A stretch of DNA of 64,000 bases, taken from positions 806,001 to 870,000 of the forward strand of contig CAWDDE010000001.1 of NCBI GenBank assembly GCA_963801055.1. Direction: 5' to 3'. The DNA is from DASUPK01 sp963801055 (lineage in GTDB: Bacteria; Actinomycetota; Thermoleophilia; Solirubrobacterales; 70-9). The notes below the pieces were generated by a model that was not told where the DNA came from, searched no databases, and was given only the letters and a program-made list of their open reading frames with translations. Shown piece by piece: positions 33,149 through 41,042 of the stretch; the stretch's first letter is position 1; every line of letters starts with the position of its first letter. The position numbers and the translations under genes are program-made.

Positions 33149-33917
33149 ATGGCGTTGAGCGAGGACCAGCGCGCCCTGCTCAGGTTGCTCGTTGCCGGGG
33201 ACAGCTATGAGCAGGTGGCTGAGGTGCTTGGGACGAGCCCGGACGACGTCCGTAGGCGGGCGCATGAGGCGGCTAACGCCCTTGAGAACGAGCCGGATCC
33301 CGACGTGCCGCCGGAGGCGGTCAGACAGCGGCTGGCGGCGCTCGACGGTACTGGTACGCCAGTCGGGACAACCGGTCCAGCCGCGCCGACGGGCGGCGAG
33401 GGCAGAAGATTGGCCCTCTGGATCATCGGGGGAGTCGCCGCGTTGACCGCGCTGGTGGTGCTGCTGGTCGTCGCGGTTCGGTGGCGGCGATGGTGAGGGC
33501 GGGTCCAGCTCGGGCGGCGGCCAGGAGGACGTCGTCCCGGTCAGGCTGACGCCCGTGGGCGGCTCGAGCGCGCGCGGCGGGCTGACGATCATCCGGATCG
33601 GAGACCAGCCGGCGGTCGACCTCGACATCAGGGGACTCAAGCCGACCCGAAAGGGCGAGACCTACGTGCTCTGGTTCGTCGGCTCGGGCGGGCGGAGCCT
33701 CCCGGTCGCCTTCCAGGCCGTCGGCGCCAATGGGCGGATCACCGGGCAAACGCCGATTCCGAGCGCGGCGACGGGACTGCTGCCGAGCTTCGACACCGCC
33801 GACCTCACCCTGACACGCCAGCGCGAGGCTGCGGCCGCCGTCCAGCAGGCCGCACAGAGCGGGACACTTCCCCAGCCCGTCGGCACGAGCGTGCTCCGCG
33901 GCCCGCTGCGCGGCTAG
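33149..33917 (+). pseudogene. Second HTH-transmembrane protein, frameshifted
   Basis: This is a paralogue of the gene upstream. ATG 33149 opens an HTH of the same type (LSEDQRALLRLLVAGDSYEQVAEVLGTSPDDVRRRA), a linker and a membrane helix (to about residue 108), then a stop at 33494. The outer domain (ETYVLWFVGSGGRSLPVAFQAVG, then GLLPSFDTADLTL) continues in another frame to 33917. Removing one base near 33479 joins them through a Gly/Ser linker (GGGDGEGGSSSGGG). The shared design of the two supports one original gene. Confidence 0.7.
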
Positions 33918-35512
33918 TCCGCTGGCAGCAGCTTGCCCGGATTCATGATTCCCGTCGGATCGAGGCGCTCCTTGACGGCCCGCAGCGCCTCCAGCCCGAC
34001 CTCGCCCACCTCCGCGCGCATGTAGGGGGCGTGGTCGCGGCCGACGGCGTGGTGATGCGTGATCGTCCCCTCCGCTGCGACGATCGCCTCGCAGGCGGCC
34101 GACTTCGCGGCCCGCCACTGGTGGATCTCCTCACCTCGGCGTGCCCGCGTGAGAAAGGTGAAGTAGAGCGACGCGCCGTCGGCGTAGGCGTGCGAGACGT
34201 GACACATGACGATCGACCGCTCGCCCAGCGCTGCGCGGAGCGCCTCGCCGACGGCTCGGTACAGCCCGTCGAGCCGGGTCCAGGTGTGGGCGGTCTCGAG
34301 CGTCTCCACCAGCACCCCGAGGTTCATGAGCTCATCGCGCAGGTAGGGACCGCCGTAGCGGTTCCGCTCCCACGATTTGCCGACGGAGCGACCGACCGGG
34401 ACGGCGCCGCCCAGCCGCAGCCTCATCTGGGAGCGGGCGCGCCTGCGGCGGACGGCGTCCCGGTCGCCCTCCCAGCCGCAGATCACGAGACAGCCGCCCT
34501 GGCGGCGGCGCAGCGAGAGGTAGGCGTCGAGGGCCCCCTTCCGGAACCTCGCGGTGCCGGCCAGGTTCAGGGAGACCCTGGTTTCCTCCTCGTCAGAGAG
34601 CCGCAGTACGTCGGGGGCCTCGTGGCGCTGGGCGAGGTCGCGGACGATCTCCCGCCCGGCGTCGAAATCCTCGGCCATCCAGCCCTCGTAGACCCGGGTC
34701 TGCGGCGCCGGCCGCACCCGACAGCTCACCTCGGTGACCACGCCGAGGGTCCCCTCCGAGCCCAGAACCACCTCGCGCAGCGATGGCCCGGCCGCGGTGT
34801 GCGGGATCTCGCGGGTGCGAAGTCGGCCGGCGGGAGCGCTCAGCTCGATCGACGTAACCAGCTCGTCGAAGCGGCCGTATCCACTCGAGGCCTGACCGGC
34901 CGAGCGGGTGGCCGCGAAGCCGCCTATGGTGGCCTCCTCGAAGGACTGCGGGAAGTGCCCCAACGTGGCGCCGAGAGCGCCGAGCGCCGCCTCGGCCTCC
35001 CGGCCGCTCAGCCCCGGTCCGAGGCGGGCGGTGAGCGACCGCTGGTCGAGCTCCGTGGAGCGCAGCCGGCCGAGGTCCAGGGAGACCACCGCCCCGTGGC
35101 CGGCGGCGATCGCGTCCAGGCCCCCTACCACGCTCGTCCCGCCCCCATAGGGAACCACCGCCACGCCCGCGGCCGCGCAGGCCGCCACGATCGCCTCCAC
35201 GCCGGCGGCGTCCACGGGCCTGAGCACGGCGTCCGGGGCGTGCTCCAGGTTCCCGGTGCGCAGGCGGACGAGGTCGGGATAGCTGCGACCTGCCGCATGG
35301 CGGATGCGGTCGTCCGGCCCGTCGAGGACCTCGCCGGCCGCTGAGCGCACGGTGTCGGGGACAGGACGCGGCTCGGGGAGCGAGACCTGATCCAAAGAGA
35401 CGGGCTCACTCTCGTCACCCGAAGCGACCGCGAGCTCGTCGCGCACCGCCGCGACCGCGGTCGCGGGCAGCTCCAGGCGGCGGTCGGGATCACCCCATCC
35501 CCACCACTTCAT
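33914..35512 (-). CDS. FAD-linked oxidase, alkyldihydroxyacetonephosphate synthase-like
   Basis: This VAO-fold flavoprotein has an N-terminal PCMH-type FAD domain (VVPYGGGTSVVGGL, LGHFPQSFEEATIGGFAATRSAGQ) and a C-terminal cap containing the HHH triplet THHHAVGRDHAPYM and LDPTGIMNPGKLLP. The start MKWWGWGDP is characteristic of bacterial proteins annotated as alkyl-DHAP synthase. The reaction would be ether-lipid precursor synthesis, but glycolate- or lactate-type oxidases share much of this. 532 residues. ATG 35512. Confidence 0.85.
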   Translation of the reverse strand: MKWWGWGDPDRRLELPATAVAAVRDELAVASGDESEPVSLDQVSLPEPRPVPDTVRSAAGEVLDGPDDRIRHAAGRSYPDLVRLRTGNLEHAPDAVLRPVDAAGVEAIVAACAAAGVAVVPYGGGTSVVGGLDAIAAGHGAVVSLDLGRLRSTELDQRSLTARLGPGLSGREAEAALGALGATLGHFPQSFEEATIGGFAATRSAGQASSGYGRFDELVTSIELSAPAGRLRTREIPHTAAGPSLREVVLGSEGTLGVVTEVSCRVRPAPQTRVYEGWMAEDFDAGREIVRDLAQRHEAPDVLRLSDEEETRVSLNLAGTARFRKGALDAYLSLRRRQGGCLVICGWEGDRDAVRRRRARSQMRLRLGGAVPVGRSVGKSWERNRYGGPYLRDELMNLGVLVETLETAHTWTRLDGLYRAVGEALRAALGERSIVMCHVSHAYADGASLYFTFLTRARRGEEIHQWRAAKSAACEAIVAAEGTITHHHAVGRDHAPYMRAEVGEVGLEALRAVKERLDPTGIMNPGKLLPAD

Positions 35513-35529
35513 CTCGTGCTGTCAGGGCG

Positions 35530-35991
35530 CTAGCCCTCCGTCCCGGTCGCCGCCGTCTCCAGTCCGTGGAGCGCGTCGTTCAGCGTGCGCCGGATCGCCC
35601 TCCGCATCATGGGTGAGCCAAGCCGCGAGAGCCCGCGCAGGCGACGCTCCAGAGCCATCGTCACCTCGGTCTCCCCGTTCAGCGCGTCCAGCTCGATTTC
35701 CGTGCGCGCGATGCGCACGAAGCGCTCGAACGGCGTGCCCTCGACGGTCTGCTCGAAGACGTAGCGCTGGCCATCGCTGGCGTCGATGCAGCGGAAGTCC
35801 GCTCGGACGCCCCGCCCCCCGCGCGTCCCCAGCACCTGGGTCCAGCTGCGCCCGGCCGGATCGCCCTCGCTGACGTTCTCGACGCGCTGCGTGTTCGGCC
35901 ACCAGCGAGGCAGGTGGTATGGGTCGGCGATCACGGCCCAGAGCGCGCCGGCGGGCGCGGCGATCCGGCGCCTGCGCACGACGCGTGCCAC
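35530..35991 (-). CDS. SRPBCC (START-like) family protein
   Basis: This is a helix-grip protein: RIAAPAGALWAVIADPYHLPRWWPNTQRVENV, the core of SRPBCC polyketide-cyclase-like proteins, followed by beta strands (YVFEQTVEG, EIELDALNGETEVTMALE) and the long closing helix MMRRAIRRTLNDALHGLE. It binds an unknown hydrophobic ligand. GTG 35991 gives 153 residues. The longer frame to 36066 overlaps ftsR and lacks similarity. It follows ftsR closely on the same strand. Confidence 0.83.
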   Translation of the reverse strand: MARVVRRRRIAAPAGALWAVIADPYHLPRWWPNTQRVENVSEGDPAGRSWTQVLGTRGGRGVRADFRCIDASDGQRYVFEQTVEGTPFERFVRIARTEIELDALNGETEVTMALERRLRGLSRLGSPMMRRAIRRTLNDALHGLETAATGTEG

Positions 35992-36002
35992 GAGCCGAGG
36001 GG

Positions 36003-36761
36003 TTATTCCTCGCCGGTCAGCTTCCGCAGGTCGCGGACCAGCAGCATGTGGGTGAGGTTGCTGCACGCCGCGGCCAGGCTCTCCAAATTCTCGATCGCCT
36101 CCTGCCGGCGGTTGTGGTTCGAGGAGCGCAGTCCCGGACCGACCACGGCCTCGAGCAGCACCGCCTCGCGATCGGCGGCGGTGCGCAGCACCTTCAGGTT
36201 GCGCCCGCCCACTCCGAACCTGGCGAGCTCCGCACAGGCCTTGACGACCTCCCGGTCGGTGTCGTCGTAGACCTTCGTGCCGTCCACCTTTCCCGGCTGG
36301 ACCAGCCGCCAGTCCTCGAGGTCCTTGATCAGGTCGGCCCCGACGCCGGCCTGATCGACCAGCTCCTCGAGGGTGAGGCGGGTGCCCTTGCCCGCCTCGA
36401 CGCTGGCCGCACGGCGCAGCGAGGCAGACTCGCCGCGCTCCTCGCGGGCACCCGCGGCCAGCTCCTGGCGGATCACTCGCAGAGGCAGGAACTCGTCGCG
36501 CTGCATACGCAGGATCGCCCGCAGGCGCTCGACGTCCGCCGGGCTGTAGAGGCGGTAGCCGCCGGGGGTGCGGCGCGGCGAGAGCAGCTTCTGGTCCTCC
36601 AGATAGCGGATCTTCGAGATCGAGATCTCCTCGAACTCGCGGCCGAGGATCTTCGCCACGGAGCCGATCGTGAGGGCCTTGCGGTTGGACGGGGCGCCGT
36701 CCGACCCGCCGTCCGCGGTCCGGCGGTCGAAGGGTGTCGGCGTGGAGGCTTCCATGGTCAT
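36003..36761 (-). CDS. ftsR: MerR family regulator FtsR
   Basis: FtsR is a MerR-type transcription factor that in corynebacteria activates ftsZ. The N-terminal winged HTH reads LTIGSVAKILGREFEEISISKIRYLEDQKLLSPRRTPGGYRLYS, with a C-terminal effector-like region (TLEELVDQAGVGADLIKDLEDWRLV, second helical block). The length of 252 is typical. Start and garA stop overlap by four bases (ATGA), matching the garA-ftsR pair of other actinobacteria, such as mycobacteria. Confidence 0.88.
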   Translation of the reverse strand: MTMEASTPTPFDRRTADGGSDGAPSNRKALTIGSVAKILGREFEEISISKIRYLEDQKLLSPRRTPGGYRLYSPADVERLRAILRMQRDEFLPLRVIRQELAAGAREERGESASLRRAASVEAGKGTRLTLEELVDQAGVGADLIKDLEDWRLVQPGKVDGTKVYDDTDREVVKACAELARFGVGGRNLKVLRTAADREAVLLEAVVGPGLRSSNHNRRQEAIENLESLAAACSNLTHMLLVRDLRKLTGEE

Positions 36762-37228
36762 TTCTCCAGGTAGCTCAGCTTGTACTTGCCGATCTGGATC
36801 TCGTCGCCGTCCTCAAGTTGGTGGGACTCGATCCGGCGGCGGTTGACGTACGTGCCGTTCAGCGATCCGAGGTCGTCGATGTAGAGGCCGTCCTTGCGGC
36901 GCACGAGCAGCGCGTGGTTGCGCGAGACCGTGACGTCGTCGAGGAAAACGCCCGCGTCGGGGGTCCGGCCGATCGAAACGCGCTCGTCATCGAGGGTGAA
37001 GCTCTCCCCTGCACGGCCGCCGCCGGAGCGAATCACCAGCGCCGCGCCGTGGCGCTCCACCACCTCGTCGATGTCGACCTGGTGCATCTCGCCCGACTCG
37101 TCGACCGTGTAGGTCATCGTCGTCGGCTCGTCCTTCCCGTCGGGACGGGAGAGATAGGCGCCGCACTTCTGGCAGTAGTTGGCCCCCTCGGCGTTGACGA
37201 AGCCGCATTCGGGGCAGTGGATCGCCAC
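36758..37228 (-). CDS. garA: Zinc-ribbon FHA protein (GarA/OdhI-like)
   Basis: An N-terminal zinc ribbon (Cys5, Cys8, Cys19, Cys22 in HCPECGF and YCQKCG) is followed by a linker with paired threonines (T36, T37 in EPTTMTY) and a C-terminal FHA domain (VSIGRTPDAGVFLDDVTVSRNHALL, LGSLNGTYVN). In mycobacteria GarA controls glutamate and 2-oxoglutarate metabolism and is switched by phosphorylation of an N-terminal TT pair. The TT pair here could be the analogue. GTG start. Confidence 0.85.
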   Translation of the reverse strand: MAIHCPECGFVNAEGANYCQKCGAYLSRPDGKDEPTTMTYTVDESGEMHQVDIDEVVERHGAALVIRSGGGRAGESFTLDDERVSIGRTPDAGVFLDDVTVSRNHALLVRRKDGLYIDDLGSLNGTYVNRRRIESHQLEDGDEIQIGKYKLSYLEK

Positions 37229-37241
37229 GGTCGTCCCCGGT

Positions 37242-37520
37242 CTAGGTCGGAGGTGTGGTCGGGGGCTCGATGCGACCCGCGAGGATCTCGCCGAGCCGCT
37301 GCACGTCGTCTCCCTTGATCAGCGTCCCGCCCTCGGGTCGATTCTCACGCAGGCGGCTGACCAGCTCCGCACTGAGGATGTCGATCTGGCCGTGCAGGAT
37401 CCGGCGGCGATACGACACCTCCTGCTCCTCAGCGGTCAGCTTGTCGATCAGCTCCTTGAGCTCCTGATCGCTCATCGAGCCGATATCCGGGAACGCCTCT
37501 TCCTCCAAGGACTCCTCCAT
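37242..37520 (-). CDS. rsiG: RsiG-type c-di-GMP-binding anti-sigma factor
   Basis: This 92-residue helical protein contains the motif E32-x3-S36-x2-R39-x3-H43-x3-D47, within EEQEVSYRRRILHGQIDILS. This matches the c-di-GMP-binding motif E(x)3S(x)2R(x)3Q(x)3D of RsiG, with His at the Gln position. RsiG holds sigma WhiG inactive when bound to c-di-GMP. A single motif per chain fits the homodimeric early-branching form known from Rubrobacter. Such genes are often labelled aerial mycelium formation protein. No whiG lies in this window. The start is ATG 37520, next to a dispersed repeat. Confidence 0.82.
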   Translation of the reverse strand: MEESLEEEAFPDIGSMSDQELKELIDKLTAEEQEVSYRRRILHGQIDILSAELVSRLRENRPEGGTLIKGDDVQRLGEILAGRIEPPTTPPT

Positions 37521-37523
37521 AAG

Positions 37524-37554
37524 GCGAGGGTGCGCGTCAGCGCAACCCGTTTAA
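37524..37554. repeat. Dispersed stem-loop repeat, copy B
   Basis: On the minus strand it reads TTAAACGGGTTGCGC, a short loop, then GCGCACCCTCGC, almost identical to copy A at 17685. It lies in the 5' region of rsiG, three bases from the start codon. Confidence 0.5.
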
Positions 37555-37615
37555 TGGTCAGGACGAGCGATTATAGGTCGGTCGACCAGTCTCAACCGTT
37601 ACTTCAGGGTTTTGG

Positions 37616-38257
37616 CTACGCGGTTGCAAGCTCCCTGAGGCCGGTCCGGACGTAGGCGATGGTGCCGAGGACGCCCAGAGCGACGCCGAAGATCAGCATC
37701 GCGTCCCAGACGGGGCTCTCCGAGATCATCGCGAAGAAGATCGCTGCCATGGTCGGCCAGATCGCGATCCGGCCGAGCCAGTTGATCTCCAGCTCGCCCA
37801 CCCGTCGCAGGGCGACCTGGGCGAGGATCAGGGTGATCACCTCGCGGGCCGCGAGCACGGCCAGCGCCCAGCGCGGGAGGAGCTCGAAGTGCCAGCAGAC
37901 CGCCGCTCCGCTGAGGATCGCCAGCCGGTCGACGACGGGGTCGAGCAGCGCTCCCATCCGGCTGTATTGGCCGGTGGCGCGGGCGAGGAAGCCGTCCACG
38001 TAGTCGCCTACCGCGACAGCCCAGAAGATCGCCGCGGCAGCGGGGTCCCGGCCGTCTCCCGAGGAGAACGCCAGGTAGAGAAAGACCGGCAGCGCCGCCA
38101 GGCGGACGTATCCGACCGCGTTCGGGATCGTCCACGGCCGCAGCGGCTGGCCGGGCCGCGTCTGGCGCGGTGGTGGGCCCGAGCGGTCGAGACCGAACTG
38201 CCGGCGGAATCCCTTGCGCCGCCCCTTGCGAGAGGATTGTGCGCGGCCACGGGCCAT
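37616..38257 (-). CDS. pgsA: CDP-alcohol phosphatidyltransferase (PgsA-like)
   Basis: The CDP-OH motif D-x2-DG-x2-AR-x8-G-x3-D-x3-D is complete in GDYVDGFLARATGQYSRMGALLDPVVD. About five membrane helices follow a basic N-terminal tail (RKGRRKGFRR). It most likely makes phosphatidylglycerophosphate from CDP-diacylglycerol, downstream of CdsA (also in this window), but other CDP-alcohol enzymes share the motif. ATG 38257 is preferred, six bases after TATCCT; ATG 38260 is also possible. It diverges from proS. Confidence 0.85.
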   Translation of the reverse strand: MARGRAQSSRKGRRKGFRRQFGLDRSGPPPRQTRPGQPLRPWTIPNAVGYVRLAALPVFLYLAFSSGDGRDPAAAAIFWAVAVGDYVDGFLARATGQYSRMGALLDPVVDRLAILSGAAVCWHFELLPRWALAVLAAREVITLILAQVALRRVGELEINWLGRIAIWPTMAAIFFAMISESPVWDAMLIFGVALGVLGTIAYVRTGLRELATA

Positions 38258-38263
38258 CATCCG

Positions 38264-38269
38264 AGGATA
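38264..38269 (-). promoter_or_regulatory. Putative -10 element, pgsA
   Basis: TATCCT on the minus strand lies three and six bases before the two possible pgsA ATG codons. It touches the proS start on the other strand. Confidence 0.35.
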
Positions 38270-39777
38270 TGGAAGGAAAGGCGAAAACCGGGATCTCCCC
38301 CACCCGCGCTGAGGACTTCGCTCAGTGGTTCCAGAGCGTCGTACGCGACGCCGAGGTCGCCGAACTCGACCACGTCCGTGGCTCGATGGTGATCCGCCCC
38401 TGGGGCTACGGGATCTGGGAGCTGATGCAGCGCGCCCTCGACGATGCGATCAAAGAAACCGGCGCCGTCAACGCCTACTTCCCGCTCTTGATCCCACTGA
38501 GCTACTTCGAAGAGGAGGCGAAGCACGTCGAGGGCTTCGCCAAGGAGATGGCGGTCGTGACACATCACCGGCTCGAGCAGGGCGAGGACGGCTCGCTGCA
38601 CCCCGCCGCGGAACTTCCCGAGCCCCTCGTCATCCGTCCCACCTCCGAGACGATCATTGGGCGCTCGTTCGCCAAGTGGATCAACTCCTACCGGGACCTG
38701 CCGCTGCTGATCAACCAGTGGTGCAACATCGTCCGCTGGGAGCTACGTCCCCGAGTGCTGCTCCGCACGACGGAGTTCCTCTGGCAGGAGGGTCATACGG
38801 CCCATGCGACCGGCGAGGAGGCGCTGGAGGAGACCCGCAGGATGCTGGACGTCTACCGCGACTTCACCGAGTCGCTCCTGGCGATCCCGGTGGTGGCCGG
38901 CGAGAAGCCCGAGTACGAGCGCTTCCCCGGCGCGGAGATCACGCTCAGCATCGAGGCGATGATGCAGGACGGCAAAGCGCTTCAGTGTGCGACGTCCCAT
39001 TACCTCGGCGAGAACTTCGCCGGGGCCATGGAGATGGAGTTCACCGACGAGGACGGCGAGCGGAAGCTCTGCCACACGACCTCCTGGGGCCTGACGACGC
39101 GGATGATCGGCGCGGTGGTGATGACACACGGCGACGACAACGGCCTCCGTGTGCCTCCCCGGATCGCGCCGCGCCAAGTCTGGATCGTCCCGATCACGAG
39201 GGGCGATCCCACCGCCGTCCTGCAGGCCGCGGATGACCTGCAGGCCGAGATCGCCGCGCAGGAATGGGAGGGCACGTCGGTGCGCGCCGCAGTCGACATG
39301 CGGGAGCGCAAGCCGGCGGAGAAGCGCTGGGAGTGGATCCACAAGGGCGTTCCGGTGGTGATCGAGCTCGGCGAGCGCGACCTCGAGCAGGGCGTGATCA
39401 CCGTGACGCGTCGTGATGATCCCGAGCTGTCGCGCGATGCGATTCCCCGCGAAGGCGCCGACGAGGCGGTGGTGGGCGTCCTCGGCGACATCCAGATTGG
39501 CTACTACCAGCAGGCGAGCGAGCTGCTGCGCGAGCGCACGCGCGAGGACATCACGACGCTGGACGAGTTCCGCGAGTTCTTTTCAGGGGAAGAGACCGGC
39601 TCCGGCGGCTTCATCAAGGCGCCCTGGAGCGAGGAAGAAGACACCTTGGAGACGATGGCCGAGCTCGGCGTATCGGTCCGCGTCATCCCCTTTGGCGAGG
39701 AGCTGCCCCCGGACGCCCGCTGCGTGATCACCGGCGGCCCGGCGAGGGTAGTGGCGATCTTCGCGAAGGCCTACTGA
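38269..39777 (+). CDS. proS: Prolyl-tRNA synthetase, archaeal/eukaryal type
   Basis: Class II prolyl-tRNA synthetase. RPWGYGIWELMQ, RPTSETIIGRSFAKWI and LLRTTEFLWQEGHTAH are motifs of the ProS type 3 (archaeal/eukaryal-like) form, which lacks the bacterial insertion domain. The C-terminal anticodon domain and the extra zinc-domain-like tail follow. 502 residues from ATG 38269 fits that form; the longer frame to 38170 lies antisense to pgsA. Confidence 0.96.
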   Translation: MEGKAKTGISPTRAEDFAQWFQSVVRDAEVAELDHVRGSMVIRPWGYGIWELMQRALDDAIKETGAVNAYFPLLIPLSYFEEEAKHVEGFAKEMAVVTHHRLEQGEDGSLHPAAELPEPLVIRPTSETIIGRSFAKWINSYRDLPLLINQWCNIVRWELRPRVLLRTTEFLWQEGHTAHATGEEALEETRRMLDVYRDFTESLLAIPVVAGEKPEYERFPGAEITLSIEAMMQDGKALQCATSHYLGENFAGAMEMEFTDEDGERKLCHTTSWGLTTRMIGAVVMTHGDDNGLRVPPRIAPRQVWIVPITRGDPTAVLQAADDLQAEIAAQEWEGTSVRAAVDMRERKPAEKRWEWIHKGVPVVIELGERDLEQGVITVTRRDDPELSRDAIPREGADEAVVGVLGDIQIGYYQQASELLRERTREDITTLDEFREFFSGEETGSGGFIKAPWSEEEDTLETMAELGVSVRVIPFGEELPPDARCVITGGPARVVAIFAKAY

Positions 39778-39917
39778 GCCTCTCTCGACCGGCATTAACC
39801 GTCAGCTCACGGCTCGCGTGCGAGCGGCCGAATCTGTGCGTCGAATCACAGAGCGGAATAAATGCCAGCGCCTGACGTCCGTCGGTGGGAAGTGGCAAAC
39901 AACCGAAAGGAATCCAG

Positions 39918-40976
39918 ATGACCACTCCCACCACCACCAGCAATTCAAGGGCGCTCCGCTTCATCGGAATCGGCGCGCTCGTCGCGCTCGCGGCGGCGCT
40001 CGTCGCAGCCGCGGGTTCGTACGCGAGCGGCAAAGTCGACGGCGTGCGGGCCGCGATCAACCACGGCACGCTCAACGTCAGGGGCAGCGACGGGGGGCAG
40101 CAGGTCGCGCTTCGCCTGAGCTCCGACAAAAGCCGGATCCAGGTCGACGCGGGTAATGACGGCTCCGCCGACTACTCGTTCGCGAGCCGTGACGTCGCGG
40201 CGATCAAGGTGAAGCTGGGCGACGGCAACGACCTCGCCCGGATCGACGACTCGAACGGCTCGTTCACGGGCGGCGCGAGGCCGACGACGATCGCCGGTGG
40301 CGACGGCAACGACACGCTGCTCGGCGCCCAAAACCCGCCTGCCGGGCCGGCCGACAACCAGGTCGAGACCTACAGGGGCGGCGACGGCAACGACACGATC
40401 GACGGCGGCCGCGGCGACGACATCGCCTACCTGGGCTCCGGCAACGACACGTTCCGCTGGGATCCGGGTGAGGGCAACGACACGATCGAGGGCCAGGACG
40501 GCACCGACACGATGCTGTTCAACGGCGCCGGCGTGGCCGAGCAAGTGACGATGTCGGACAACGGAGGACGGTTGAAGTTCTTCCGCGTCCCGGGCAACGT
40601 CACGATGGACACCAATGACGTCGAGATCGTCGACTTCAACGCCCTCGGCGGAGTCGACAACGTCACGGTCGGCGACCTGACGGGCACCGACGTGGTCCAG
40701 ACCAATCTGGATCTCGCGTCAGCGCTCGGCGGCGTCAACCCCGACGCCGCGGCGGACACCGTGGACGTCGATGGCACGAACGGCGTCGACAACATCAACA
40801 TCCAGGGCAACGGCTCTGGCGCCGATGTGACCGGACTGGCCACGGCCGTCTCGGTCAAGCACGCGGATCCGGCGAACAGCGCCACCCCGGACCACCTCAC
40901 GGTCAACACCCTCGCGGGTGCGGACAACGTGGTTCAGAACGTCGGCAACCAGATTCAGCTGACGGTCAACAACTAG
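39918..40976 (+). CDS. Secreted RTX-like calcium-binding repeat protein
   Basis: A membrane helix or signal peptide (about residues 16-36, ALRFIGIGALVALAAALVAAA) is followed by a beta-rich protein with GGxGxDx nonapeptides: GGDGNDTLLG, GGDGNDTIDGGRGDD and GSGNDTFRW, GEGNDTIEG. These form calcium-binding beta rolls outside the cell. The C-terminal 140 residues have spaced Asp/Asn (DFNALGGVDNVTVGDLTGTDVVQ) of the same style. ATG 39918 has a Shine-Dalgarno AAAGGAA upstream. The role could be surface or matrix protein. A hairpin terminator follows. Confidence 0.82.
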   Translation: MTTPTTTSNSRALRFIGIGALVALAAALVAAAGSYASGKVDGVRAAINHGTLNVRGSDGGQQVALRLSSDKSRIQVDAGNDGSADYSFASRDVAAIKVKLGDGNDLARIDDSNGSFTGGARPTTIAGGDGNDTLLGAQNPPAGPADNQVETYRGGDGNDTIDGGRGDDIAYLGSGNDTFRWDPGEGNDTIEGQDGTDTMLFNGAGVAEQVTMSDNGGRLKFFRVPGNVTMDTNDVEIVDFNALGGVDNVTVGDLTGTDVVQTNLDLASALGGVNPDAAADTVDVDGTNGVDNINIQGNGSGADVTGLATAVSVKHADPANSATPDHLTVNTLAGADNVVQNVGNQIQLTVNN

Positions 40977-41002
40977 GCAGCTGTTGAGCCCAGTTCGGAG
41001 CT

Positions 41003-41035
41003 CTAGGGCCCCGGCTCTTTGAGCCGGGGCCCTAG
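41003..41035. terminator. Strong bidirectional hairpin terminator
   Basis: A perfect 15-bp stem (CTAGGGCCCCGGCTC with GAGCCGGGGCCCTAG) and a three-base TTT loop. It lies between the convergent RTX-like gene and ispG and can serve both. A T tract is lacking. Confidence 0.8.
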
Positions 41036-41042
41036 CTCTGGC

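Noticed and set aside
34031..35344. Plus-strand ORF of 437 codons
   Set aside because: It is antisense to the FAD-linked oxidase and has no recognisable motif.
39850..39917. Possible c-di-GMP riboswitch upstream of the RTX-like gene
   Set aside because: GGCAAAC and CCGAAAGG resemble part of the GEMM core, but the ACGCAAAGCC block and the second stem are absent.
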